Shown in pieces: positions 8,246-15,935 of a stretch of 32,475 nt of DNA. The DNA comes from an uncultured Lachnospiraceae bacterium (GTDB lineage Bacteria > Bacillota > Clostridia > Lachnospirales > Lachnospiraceae): positions 49,585 to 82,059 of the forward strand of contig CAJUQB010000007.1 of NCBI GenBank assembly GCA_910588285.1, in the 5' to 3' direction. The first letter of the stretch is position 1. Each line of letters begins with the position of its first letter. A program made the translations under genes and the position numbers. Below the pieces are notes generated by a model, which had not been told where the DNA came from, ran no database searches, and saw only the letters and a program-made list of their open reading frames with translations.

Positions 8246-8903
8246 AAACTTTCCCATCCTTCATCCGCAGCACCACGTCCACGGCATCCGCCACAGCGGG
8301 ATCGTGGGTCACAATGATGACGCAGCGGTTGTTCCCGTGGGCCAGCTGCCGCAGAATCTCCACAATATTTTGGCTGTTCTCGCTGTCTAGGCTGCCCGTA
8401 GGCTCGTCGGCCAGAATAATCTCGCTCCCTGCCGCCAGCGCCCGGGCAATGGCCACCCGCTGCTGCTCGCCCCCGGAGAGCATGTTGGGAAAACGTCCCC
8501 ACTGGTCTTCTGTCAGCCCTACTGCCAGCAGCTGCTCCCGGGCAATATCATCTGCATCCTGCTTCGCCGTTTTCCGGACGTACAGGGGATAGGCGACATT
8601 TTCCAGAACAGTCAGATGGAAAAACAGATTAAAATTTTGATAAATCACCGAAACATGCTCCAGGCGGTATTGGTCACGGTCAAGACTGGCGGTAGATTCT
8701 CCGTTCCAGGTGATGCTGCCGGCAGAGGGCACATCCAGGCCTGCCAGCAGGGACAGAAGCGTGGTCTTGCCGCTGCCGGAGGTTCCTATAATCGCATACA
8801 TCTGCCCCTGCACAAAGTCTGCGCTGACGCCCCTTAAGGCCTGTACGGTCTGGTATTTATTCTGATAGGTATATACCACCTCATTGACCTGTAAGCATTT
8901 CAT
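8181..8903 (-). CDS. ABC transporter ATP-binding protein, MacB/LolD type
   Basis: This 240-aa ATPase has Walker A GTSGSGKT (40-47), a Q-loop near Gln89, the signature LSGGEQQR (142-149), Walker B IILADEPTG (162-170) and the switch His200 (VTHDP). It would energise export or envelope rearrangement together with the two FtsX-like permeases encoded just upstream; the gap to the preceding gene is 3 bp. Family homology seems to stop near VLRMKDGKV (about residue 219). The final 20 or so residues are proline- and glycine-rich, and most are encoded antisense to the 3' end of the permease gene at 7157-8245. This suggests that the native stop was lost at a recombination junction. Confidence 0.92.
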   Translation of the reverse strand: MKCLQVNEVVYTYQNKYQTVQALRGVSADFVQGQMYAIIGTSGSGKTTLLSLLAGLDVPSAGSITWNGESTASLDRDQYRLEHVSVIYQNFNLFFHLTVLENVAYPLYVRKTAKQDADDIAREQLLAVGLTEDQWGRFPNMLSGGEQQRVAIARALAAGSEIILADEPTGSLDSENSQNIVEILRQLAHGNNRCVIIVTHDPAVADAVDVVLRMKDGKVFTDTAKTPLPGAQPGIQHSQP

Positions 8904-8906
8904 CCC

Positions 8907-9824
8907 TCATTCCTCCACTTTCATCAGTTTCATAACATTCACACGGGTTACCTTCCAGCAGGCCGCTGCTGCCCCTGCAAGAAAAATCCCGAGAATCAGT
9001 CCTGCCCGGGCAAGGGCCCCCGCGGAAAAAGAGCCCTCCAGCAAAAGGCCGGCGCTGCCGCCCACCACAGCTCCCGGTATGGCCAGCAGAACCTGCTCTG
9101 CAAATACCTGGCCAAACACCCTCCGCCCCTTGAGCCCCAGGCAAATATCAAAGGAGCAGCTTTCCACCAGAAACGCTTCCGTAACCCCTTCCTGCTGCAA
9201 ATAAAAGGGACACCAAATCACGTTCCCCGGGCCGCCATAGACCGTGCCGATCACCTGAAGGGTTAGGGGTACGCCGTTTCGAATCACGTTTATACAGGGC
9301 TGGCCCTCTGCGCCAGGCTGTGTTCCCAGCCCTTCGGGAGCCATGCACACCCGGGCGTCTGTTTGGAATACTGCCTCTGCCCATCCTTCCGCCAGCTCAA
9401 TCCGGACACCAGCCACATCTGCCAGGGCGCTGTCAGAATCAAAGCTTAAAATCCGCCGCAAAGTCATATCTGCGGGCTGCTCCAGTGGGAAGGAAGCCTT
9501 TGCCCGGACATTTTTCACATATTCATCCAGATAGCATCCCCGTTCACGCCGCAGCCCCAGCAGCATATCTACAAAAGCGGAAAACATCCCTAAATTATCG
9601 CTGTCCGTACCATGGGCGTCCGTGACTACGCAGTGGATCTGCGTATCCCGTACCATTTCCGCCATGGCGGCCTCCTGCCGGACGGTCAGGTTCTGCAGGG
9701 CAGCAGAAGCAAATACACCCAGGGCCGCCACCCCAAAGAGCAGAATACCAAATCCCTTCCGATGCCACATAGCCGCCAGGACCACCTGCCAAAGGGCCTG
9801 ACCGGACCTCCTGTTTTGCTTCAT
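8907..9824 (-). CDS. ABC transporter permease, FtsX-like (second subunit)
   Basis: The start is ATG 9822-9824 (MKQNRRSGQALWQVVLAAMWHRKG), overlapping the upstream permease stop by ATGA; the ribosome site AAAGGA lies inside that gene. The 305-aa protein has one N-terminal membrane segment (about 25-42, GILLFGVAALGVFASAAL), a long extracytoplasmic region, and about two hydrophobic segments at the end before the basic tail KVTRVNVMKLMKVEE. This resembles half of a MacB-like permease. FtsX permeases often have three C-terminal segments, so it may be shortened. The reading frame also stays open far upstream of 9824, but that part is antisense-type shadow sequence within the other permease. Confidence 0.8.
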   Translation of the reverse strand: MKQNRRSGQALWQVVLAAMWHRKGFGILLFGVAALGVFASAALQNLTVRQEAAMAEMVRDTQIHCVVTDAHGTDSDNLGMFSAFVDMLLGLRRERGCYLDEYVKNVRAKASFPLEQPADMTLRRILSFDSDSALADVAGVRIELAEGWAEAVFQTDARVCMAPEGLGTQPGAEGQPCINVIRNGVPLTLQVIGTVYGGPGNVIWCPFYLQQEGVTEAFLVESCSFDICLGLKGRRVFGQVFAEQVLLAIPGAVVGGSAGLLLEGSFSAGALARAGLILGIFLAGAAAACWKVTRVNVMKLMKVEE

Positions 9825-11254
9825 AATCCTTTCCCCCGTTTCCCAGTCTGCATGGGGTTGCGCCTTGCCACCAGCCATGCGCAGACAGCCCCGGCCAGAA
9901 GCAATGCTGCTGCCTGTATGCCGGCGCAGGCAAGAAGCGCCAAGGGCCGCAGAGCGATGGCTTCCGACAGCACCTGTGCCGTTACCGCTCCATACAGGGC
10001 TGCACCCAATCCGGCCCCCAGCAGCACGGAGACAGCCAGCAGACTTGCCAGGGCCTGGAGCTGCTGGCTCCATACTGTTGTTGCCTTGACCCCCAACCGC
10101 CGCATCCCCTGCGCAGAGGCTCCCATCCTTCGCAGATTCAGGAACAGCGCCGCGGCCAGCAGGAATACGCCGCACCCAAGGAACAGCAGACGCTGGGCAT
10201 TGGCTGAAATCACCGACATGGTATCCGCCAGCGCATTGTAGTTCTGATTGAAATATGCAAATGCGCCCCCATAGCCCAAGGTTTCCATATATGTTTCAAA
10301 TTCAGCCTCCCCGCCGTTTTCCAAAATGATGGAATAGAGCAAAGGATTGAGAATATCCTCATAGGCCGAAGCTCCCGGGACAGAGGCCCTGGGAATGAAT
10401 ATCGTGTCTGCCTGGAAGCTGTGCAGGCCATAGGAGAACTCCGGCGCCGTATAAATCCCCACAATGGTGTAGTCCTTCTGCACATGGATCCGATTGTCCG
10501 GCTTGCAGGGCGACTGTACCAAAATCGGCTCCCTTTTCCCACTGATGGAGCCGGTAAAGTTTTCCCGCCAGGCCAGTTCTGCCTGATACAGATCCAGATT
10601 CACGGTATCGCCCACAGACAGGTTGTTTTTCCTGGCGTAAGCAGCGCTGATCAGGCATACGGCCTCACCGTCTGCGTATTCCGCTGCTTCAAAGCTGCGG
10701 CCCTCCAGAATACTGGCTTCTCCGGTATTGAATAGAAGCAGGCTGTTTACATGGTCAGTGAAAATAACCCCTGCGCTTTCATGATTGATCTGGCACATGG
10801 GGATAATCTGATCCTTCCACACAGCCCCGTCGCTGCTATCCAGAAAATCCTGTAATTCCCCGGTATATTCCGCATAAAAAGGAAGGGAATCCTCTGTCAG
10901 ATTCAGATAGAACTCCTCGCCTTCTCTGATTTCCTGCCAGGAAAACAGCATATTTCCCTCATCACTACGGCAGGACGATCCACTGTCTGTGCTCCCATCA
11001 ACTACAAAGAGATGCGTCCCGGGATAAGGGAAATCCCATGTGGCTTCCCCCTCCTGCAGTTGAAGGTTCTTTTGCGCTTGCGTGCCCTTATAGATGCCAA
11101 ACAGCAGGTAGGTCTTGCCTGCTTCAAAGGGAACCTGCCCATCGGCAGTGTGCAGACTGGAACCAACAATAATCTCCTCTGCCTTTGGCAGAATGTCATA
11201 GGCCGGCAGACGGCAAACCGCTGTTTCCATAGGTATCAAAATCCGAACTTCCAA
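9821..11254 (-). pseudogene. ABC transporter permease, FtsX-like: main part of a frameshifted gene
   Basis: This 477-codon frame can only begin at TTG 11254 with no ribosome site, and it carries the extracytoplasmic domain and three C-terminal membrane segments (LLFLGCGVFLLAAALFL, LASLLAVSVLLGAGLGAALY, LLACAGIQAAALLLAGAVCAWLVA). Its N-terminal membrane anchor is encoded in another frame at 11196-11591. Reading with one C removed from the GGCC near 11200-11210 joins GNSGLPSAG to YDILPKAEEI and restores a single permease of about 590 codons. It is therefore probably a frameshifted gene, unless the shift is a sequencing error or programmed. Translational coupling by ATGA to the next permease may let that gene still be expressed. 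Confidence 0.72.
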
Positions 11255-11591
11255 AATTATTTAGCTCATAGGCAGATAAGGATTCGCATCCTGACACATG
11301 GGCCGCCAGGAATCCCCGACAGTCTTCCGCCAGCAGCCCCGGATAGCTTTGCCTGGTCTGCCTCGCCAGGGGGCGCAGCTGATCCTCTTCGTACAGTAAG
11401 CCTGTCCAGAATGTATCCCCACGCGGAACCGCAATGGTGGTGTATTGGGAATCTACTTGTTTTAACTGTGATTTGACGCCGCTCCAGGCAGTGACGCCAA
11501 TGGAGCAAAAAGCTGCTGCTGATGCCAGCAGCAGCGCTAACAGGGCGGTAAATATTGGTGTATGCAAAAGCTGTTTCCGGAATAGATTCAT
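11196..11591 (-). pseudogene. N-terminal part of the frameshifted FtsX-like permease
   Basis: The ATG at 11591 follows GGGGGG with 7-nt spacing and encodes MNLFRKQLLHTPIFTALLALLL, a typical first membrane helix of a MacB/FtsX permease, then the beginning of the extracytoplasmic domain. The frame stops after 131 codons in an unconserved tail (SGLPSAGL). The remainder of the protein lies in another frame at 9821-11254; the two frames overlap by 59 bp. It would be the first gene of the ABC operon. Whether a functional protein is made depends on whether the frameshift is real. Confidence 0.7.
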
Positions 11592-11878
11592 GTAGTATCC
11601 CCCCTAAATAAAGTAAATAGATCTTGTACCAAATGCATGACATCATGGCACTGGAACGCTTTGCACCGGAAGTGACGCATATGATTATCTAGATAAAGAT
11701 ATAATTCTGCACAAAAGAGGTGGCGGTCTCTGATTACTGTAGGTTCCCACCTCTTTTATTCCCTTTCACATATATCATAGATGTGACTCACGAAACTTAC
11801 GAATTTCGCATAAAAATATGGTAAAAAACAGTGAAATGTATTATACTGTATATAGCTTTACTATTAGGAGGAACGCCA
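11592..11878. other. intergenic region with a relic gene tail and a terminator-like hairpin
   Basis: Between the divergent ABC operon and the AT-rich module, the plus strand contains a short open stretch ending LERFAPEVTHMII-stop at about 11692. It is followed 20 bp later by the hairpin at 11713-11757. This looks like the last codons and terminator of a gene whose body has been lost. Beyond it the DNA becomes AT-rich, with a direct repeat of ACGAA near 11790-11803 and a possible -10 TATACT near 11842 for the module. Confidence 0.35.
11713..11760 (+). terminator. rho-independent terminator-like hairpin without an intact upstream gene
   Basis: Perfect 11-bp arms AAAAGAGGTGG (11713-11723) and CCACCTCTTTT (11747-11757) enclose 23 nt, and TTTTATT follows. 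The arms end in A and T runs, so it could work on both strands. It presumably terminated the lost plus-strand gene whose tail is visible just upstream, or it shields the module from read-through. Confidence 0.6.
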
Positions 11879-12994
11879 ATGAGATCCCCAATGGATGAAA
11901 AAACCTTTATGACTTTTTATAAAAATACGGTACTCGGATATTCCAATAATCTTCAGAGGCATATTTGTAGGTCATTAGAAGAACAGCACCGGATTACTTT
12001 TGAAGAACAGAGAAGTCTGCTCGATCCTGACAAAATTATATATTTTGAATCCAAGAAAGACCTTCGGGGTATACTTTCTCAGACAACTGTAAACAAAGAT
12101 TTCATCGGATTTTATGAACATTGGGAATTTGTAAAGCTGTATAAATATTCTGTACCATTATTTTATCAAATTGATACAGACAAAAATCTGACGGATATCT
12201 TGACAGAAAGAGGAATCTTAGAATTTAATGAAAACTCTTTCCAACCAGAATTCGTCCTTAATACTTCTCTTTTGGATGCCAAACCGATTTATCTGAAAGA
12301 ACAGGACAGAGTATTTATAAAATTTACACTGCAGAAAACATATGTTACATCTGAATCTTTTGAGCAGACTGATTATAGATATCCTATTGTACTATACTTT
12401 GATCTGTCCAACCAGTGCATGGAAATACGTTATGATGCTATAAAATATACGGACTCTTTTGACAGTGAGATTTATGAAAAATTGGTAGTCAGCTGTATTG
12501 ACTGGACAAAAAAAGAGTTAGGACTTTCCTTGTATACCTGTGAGCATACCGATGCAATAAAGATTGTGAATGATAAACAGAATGAAGATGTAAAAATGTA
12601 TAAGCAGATGATGCAGATGAGTTCGGGTGGTGCAGCTGAACTGACTGCAGCTGAGGGTTCTGATTATGTATTACCCTTTATTGGTGAAATTCGGGAACTT
12701 ATTGATGAAAATGAAGATCTTTTCAATGAGGCACCTGAGATTAAGCAGTTGCTTACTCAATACCTGAATGATAAGGAAGCGACAGCAAGTTATCCTTACA
12801 TTTATGTGAAATGGGTAAAGCCTGTGGAATCGCAGAGTTACATAGTCAAAATAACCTTTGATTACTTAAGCCGTAGATACACTTCATTACAACACATCAC
12901 TGGGGGTTGTAAAGATTTAGGAATGGAGCGGATGAATGATGCTATCAAATATCTTTGTGAAAGTGGTTCCTTTGCTAAAGGAGAAAAGATTTGA
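11879..12994 (+). CDS. uncharacterised protein, first gene of the AT-rich nuclease module
   Basis: This 371-aa protein is not recognised. ATG 11879 is chosen because it follows TTAGGAGGAACGCC. It is soluble, acidic in the middle, and has no signal peptide or membrane segment. Residues about 1-70 are helical with many basic positions; 140-215 look beta-rich (VFIKFTLQKTYVTSESF, YRYPIVLYFDLSNQCMEIRYD), ending in a helix with CIDWTKKELGL. A low-complexity hinge (SSGGAAELTAAEGSD, about 258-272) separates a C-terminal helix/strand domain ending GGCKDLGMERMNDAIKYL. Codon use is much more AT-rich than in the flanking ABC and sugar genes, which suggests transfer. It overlaps the next gene by 59 bp, implying coupled translation. 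A target-recognition role for the module is conjecture. Confidence 0.75.
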   Translation: MRSPMDEKTFMTFYKNTVLGYSNNLQRHICRSLEEQHRITFEEQRSLLDPDKIIYFESKKDLRGILSQTTVNKDFIGFYEHWEFVKLYKYSVPLFYQIDTDKNLTDILTERGILEFNENSFQPEFVLNTSLLDAKPIYLKEQDRVFIKFTLQKTYVTSESFEQTDYRYPIVLYFDLSNQCMEIRYDAIKYTDSFDSEIYEKLVVSCIDWTKKELGLSLYTCEHTDAIKIVNDKQNEDVKMYKQMMQMSSGGAAELTAAEGSDYVLPFIGEIRELIDENEDLFNEAPEIKQLLTQYLNDKEATASYPYIYVKWVKPVESQSYIVKITFDYLSRRYTSLQHITGGCKDLGMERMNDAIKYLCESGSFAKGEKI

Positions 12995-13298
12995 TATTGA
13001 TTATGATGCATTAGCCAAATTTTTTGAGCGCTATAAGCCAGGTGATTGGTTGTATCCAGATGCAATGCACCGTAATCTAAAAATGGACATAAAGACTGTT
13101 TATGAAATTTTGGAATTGTGTGTTGAAATGAAAGCTCTAGAGCAGTATCTACAGATATATTGCCCTCACTGTCAAAAATATACAGGTCAATATTATAAGA
13201 CTATTGCAGAAATACCAGATGAAATCAACTGCCTGCATTGTGATTATGAAATATTGACCCCCTTAAACCACGCAATTATTATCTATAAGGTCTTATAA
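12936..13298 (+). CDS. small protein with an HTH-like N-terminus and a Cys4 zinc-ribbon-like C-terminus
   Basis: This 120-aa protein has residues 15-70 that read as compact helices with a winged-helix feel (DYDALAKFFERYKPGDWLYPDAMHRNLKMDIKTVYEILELC). They are followed by CPHC (76-79) and CLHC (99-102), a classic zinc-ribbon spacing. The start is uncertain: ATG 12936 has GGAG about 10 nt upstream inside the previous gene, while GTG codons at about 12957-12963 are alternatives. It sits between the unknown 371-aa protein and the nuclease, and the stop codon TAA at 13296-13298 immediately precedes the nuclease ATG. A DNA- or RNA-binding adaptor for the nuclease is plausible, but this is inference; no family name is recognised. 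Confidence 0.7.
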   Translation: MMLSNIFVKVVPLLKEKRFDIDYDALAKFFERYKPGDWLYPDAMHRNLKMDIKTVYEILELCVEMKALEQYLQIYCPHCQKYTGQYYKTIAEIPDEINCLHCDYEILTPLNHAIIIYKVL

Positions 13299-13883
13299 AT
13301 GGCAAACGAATCGGATATTGTAAAAAGGTCAGAGGCTTTTCTGAATGATATTGGAATGACAGCGACAGAGTGGCTTCTGACTATGGGAAAATATAAATCC
13401 CACATTTTGCAGCTTGATGATACAAGCTATAAAAAATTTGCAGAGTTATATGAGAAAATAATCAATAAAGATTTTAAGCAGAGTGATAAAGGAAAACTGT
13501 TAGAAGATTTATCCACTTTAGTATTATATCAAGGATATGCAGGAATTTTTGAATGCAGAAGAAACCTTCGTACAAGCAGCAATGAGATCGATCTGCAGCT
13601 TTGTTGGACGGAAAATGCTCGACTGGCAGGAATCGATAGAGCCTTTCCGTTCTTAGAAGATTCTTTTTTGTGTGAATGTAAAAACTATAAGAAGAGCGTA
13701 GATGTGACGTATGTTGGAAAATTTTTCTCACTGCTTCATGTTGCTCGGTGTAAAATTGGTATTATGATTGCTTGGAACGGTATTGCAGGGCGTTCTAAGT
13801 GGAGCGATGCCAGCGGACTAATTAGGAAAATTGCATTAAGGGATAATACCTATATTATTCCAATTGAAAAAAAAAGATTTTAA
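13299..13883 (+). CDS. PD-(D/E)XK (Mrr-like) restriction-endonuclease-fold protein, interrupted at a 9-A run
   Basis: The 194-aa product has a predicted nuclease core: Glu69 in GKLLEDLST (first core helix), Asp98 in SSNEIDLQL and Glu126-x-Lys128 in FLCECKNYKK, followed by a helix and the strand RCKIGIMIAW. This E...D...ExK order is the catalytic signature of Mrr-type and related endonucleases. The ATG abuts the stop of the zinc-ribbon-like gene. The frame ends shortly after nine consecutive A (13867-13875); shifting there opens a further 45 codons to 14013 (DFKAIYEQKANIF... EDFKKS), giving about 237 aa. The longer form is probably ancestral or is made by slippage. Function in defence is inferred from fold and context, not shown. 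Confidence 0.8.
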   Translation: MANESDIVKRSEAFLNDIGMTATEWLLTMGKYKSHILQLDDTSYKKFAELYEKIINKDFKQSDKGKLLEDLSTLVLYQGYAGIFECRRNLRTSSNEIDLQLCWTENARLAGIDRAFPFLEDSFLCECKNYKKSVDVTYVGKFFSLLHVARCKIGIMIAWNGIAGRSKWSDASGLIRKIALRDNTYIIPIEKKRF

Positions 13884-14013
13884 GGCAATTTATGAACAAA
13901 AAGCCAATATTTTTTCTATAATACATGATAAATATTTAGCTTTGCAAAATGAAATAGATTACTCTGCATATGTTCAGCACCACGAACTTGAAGAGGACTT
14001 TAAAAAAAGCTAA
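13867..14013 (+). pseudogene. out-of-frame C-terminal extension of the nuclease, beyond the poly-A slippage site
   Basis: After the A9 run, the next frame encodes 45 residues with good protein character (two amphipathic helices rich in Lys and Glu) and stops at TAA 14011-14013. Removing one A from the run fuses it directly to the nuclease. It has no ATG or ribosome site of its own suited to independent expression. Confidence 0.6.
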
Positions 14014-14073
14014 TAGGACTCTTGGAAAGCCAAACACTTTGCATTTATTTGCAATGGTCATTGTTATGCATTG

Positions 14074-14103
14074 ATACCGAAGGATTGTGGACTTCGGTAT
14101 TTT
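14074..14103 (+). terminator. terminator-like hairpin after the nuclease module
   Basis: Perfect 9-bp arms ATACCGAAG (14074-14082) and CTTCGGTAT (14092-14100) with a 9-nt loop are followed by TTT. It lies 60 bp after the extended nuclease stop. Confidence 0.6.
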
Positions 14104-14130
14104 GCATTAAGAGATATTACAAAGGAAACA

Positions 14131-14194
14131 AAAGACATCTCCCGCAGAAGAGTCCATGCCAAAAAGCACAGAATTCTGCGTGAGATGTCTTTTT
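14131..14194 (+). terminator. long terminator-like inverted repeat
   Basis: Nineteen-base arms with one mismatch (14131-14149 and 14174-14192; core AAAGACATCTC and GAGATGTCTTT) enclose 24 nt and end in TTTT. It is unusually long for a terminator and sits at the edge of the AT-rich module, so it may instead be the relic end of a mobile element. Confidence 0.5.
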
Positions 14195-14288
14195 AAGGGA
14201 TCGTATCTAAAAAACGTCATTATCCGATAGCCCCCTTCATACTGCTACACTAAAAAATATATAGAAAAACGAGGTGCTGCCAATGAAC

Positions 14289-14723
14289 CTACCACCATAT
14301 AACAGCTCCCCCACCTCCGCTGGGGAAGCCTGTCTCCCTGGCAAAACGCCGGATAACCTCTCCCGTCAATCTGTCAATATCCGGCTTCTGATAGGATGCT
14401 GCCTCCTCAATCTCCACCGGAGGGCTCAGGATATGCCGGCTGTTCTCACCCAGGACACAGGTCTGCCCATAGATTGTTTGTACAATACGCTTCCCGTCCG
14501 GTGTGCTTCCCACCTCCCATTCCGGCCATTCCCCCATATTTACCACATCCATATCCAACAGCGTGCGCACTGCAGCATCCCGTTCAAAATGCTGATAATC
14601 CAGGGGGTACTCCTTTCCCAGAAGCCTGCTGCAAAGCTCCGGCTGAATATGAATCTCCCCTGTAGGAACCTGGTCCGGCGTCTGGTGACGAATGGCTGTC
14701 ATTACCCGTTCCTTTCTTGTCAT
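14289..14723 (-). pseudogene. truncated uroporphyrinogen-decarboxylase (URO-D/MtaA)-family protein
   Basis: ATG 14723 encodes MTRKERVMTAIRHQTPDQVPTGEI, the standard opening of URO-D-like corrinoid/methyltransferase-associated proteins. Homology continues to about VIRRFARETGF (residue 132) and then breaks into SGGGGAVIWW-stop. Family members are usually 330-400 aa, so only the first third survives. The break lies near 14290-14325, where composition changes from GC-rich to the AT-rich module, so truncation probably accompanied arrival of that module or a deletion. The start overlaps the stop of the upstream kinase by ATGA, so the two were an operon. It is unlikely to be functional. Confidence 0.7.
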
Positions 14724-15595
14724 ACCCCCAGCTCCTCTCTCATAGGGATGGAATCTGCCGCTCCCGGACGCATAACAGAAAGGGCTGCTGCCCTTGCAGC
14801 CAGAGCCAGGGCTTCTGCCCTTTTTCCGATTCTCAAATACTCTGCCATAAAATACCCGGTAAAGGTGTCTCCCGCTGCCGTAGTATCCACTGCCGCAGCA
14901 GGACAGGCCTCCTGCGAAATCAGCCGGCCATCCTTCAGGCTGCAGGAGCCCCTTTCCCCAAGGGTCAATACTGTCATGGCCCCAGGATACTCCTTCCCCA
15001 TATCCCTCAGTATAGCCTCCGGTTCCGTCTGTCCGGTCAATGCATGTCCTTCAATTTCGTTCAGGATAAAAATATCTACATACTCCAGCGGGAAGCAGCG
15101 CAGCCGGTCATTGATGGGCGATGGGTTCAGCACAATCTTCATCCCCCTCCGGTGGGCTGCCTCCATAATCAGCTCCGTATGGTTCAGCTCATTTTGCAAA
15201 AGAATATAATCCCCTGCCCCAAACTGATTTACCACTTCTTCTATATAGTCCTGTCCGATGTCAAGAAGGCGGTCCGCAAAAAACAGAATGCAGTTATTCC
15301 CTTTGCTGTCTACCTGTATGATGGTATGAGAGGAGGCGCCCTCCACGCATTTCAAAAGCGCTGTATTTACACCGCTGCTCTCCAGCTTCTCCTTCAGCAT
15401 TCCTCCGTCCCTGCCGATGATACCTGCATGATATACCTCTGCTCCTGCCCTTGCCAGAGCAATGGACTGATTCAGGCCCTTCCCGCCGCAAAAAATGCTT
15501 TTTTCCTGTGCCTGAAGAGTTTCCCCCTTCCCCACAATATGCTCTACCTGATAAACATGGTCAATATTCAGTGAGCCAAAATTCAATATCTTCAT
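14720..15595 (-). CDS. PfkB-family carbohydrate kinase (ribokinase-like)
   Basis: This intact 291-aa sugar kinase starts at ATG 15595 after GGAGAG. The N-terminal signature GGKGLNQSIALARAGA (37-52), the substrate-closing GRDG (61-64) and the C-terminal DTTAAGDTFTGYF (237-249) with catalytic Asp243 are present. Members phosphorylate ribose, deoxyribose, fructose-type sugars or nucleosides with ATP. It is flanked in the same operon by a truncated URO-D-like gene downstream (4-bp overlap) and a small gene tail upstream (15-bp gap). The operon is therefore decaying, although the kinase itself shows no damage. Its substrate cannot be predicted. The AAGD form of the usual GAGD anion hole is a mild variation. 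Confidence 0.9.
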   Translation of the reverse strand: MKILNFGSLNIDHVYQVEHIVGKGETLQAQEKSIFCGGKGLNQSIALARAGAEVYHAGIIGRDGGMLKEKLESSGVNTALLKCVEGASSHTIIQVDSKGNNCILFFADRLLDIGQDYIEEVVNQFGAGDYILLQNELNHTELIMEAAHRRGMKIVLNPSPINDRLRCFPLEYVDIFILNEIEGHALTGQTEPEAILRDMGKEYPGAMTVLTLGERGSCSLKDGRLISQEACPAAAVDTTAAGDTFTGYFMAEYLRIGKRAEALALAARAAALSVMRPGAADSIPMREELGV

Positions 15596-15610
15596 CTCTC
15601 CTGCCTCCTT

Positions 15611-15778
15611 CTACGCCTTATCAAAGGCCCTTCTTGCCAGCTCAATAAATTTCACTAAATTCCGGTTGGTGCCATTGCAGGTACGGATATCCTTCAGGAT
15701 AATCTCCATTACGCAGTCCCTTGTGGCAGCGGCCACCTGGCACAGCCACCGGTATACCTCATCCTCATCAAAGCCCAT
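15611..15778 (-). pseudogene. short C-terminal remnant of a larger gene upstream of the kinase
   Basis: The minus strand is open from about 15858 to the stop at 15611-15613; the only ATG is at 15778 (MGFDEDEVYRWLCQVAAATRD), giving 55 aa. The end (CVMEIILKDIRTCNGTNRNLVKFIELARRAF) resembles the last helices of URO-D-like or related TIM-barrel proteins, so this looks like a 3' stump rather than a complete gene. No ribosome site is evident. It lies 15 bp before the kinase and probably belonged to the same former operon. The family assignment is tentative. Confidence 0.4.
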
Positions 15779-15832
15779 ACAATGCGAAATATTATATGAA
15801 CGATATGCTTCCCGATCAGCTTTTTCATTAGA

Positions 15833-15868
15833 AAAACGGTGCAGCCCCTTTTGGGGTTACACCGTTTT
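15833..15868 (-). terminator. terminator of the zinc alcohol dehydrogenase gene
   Basis: Sixteen-base arms (AAAACGGTGCAGCCCC and GGGGTTACACCGTTTT, paired with one mismatch and one wobble) enclose TTTT. On the minus strand the stem is followed by TTTTT. It lies about 50 bp after the dehydrogenase stop. Confidence 0.85.
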
Positions 15869-15876
15869 CCTATGCC

Positions 15877-15935
15877 GCATCCTATTCCCAGGGATGGAAC
15901 ACTGCCTTTTCCTGCATCCTATTCCCAGGGATGGA
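15877..15935. repeat. 22-bp direct repeat at the 3' end of the zinc dehydrogenase gene
   Basis: GCATCCTATTCCCAGGGATG plus GA occurs at 15877-15898 and again at 15914-15935, period 37 bp. The second copy encodes the C-terminal LHPWE-stop of the dehydrogenase, so the first is a duplicate of that gene end, probably from slippage or a deletion event. Confidence 0.8.

Noticed and set aside
9825..10175. N-terminal extension of the second ABC permease to 10175
   Set aside because: The extension lies inside the other permease gene in another frame; ATG 9824 with an ATGA overlap and ribosome site gives the normal membrane-anchored start.
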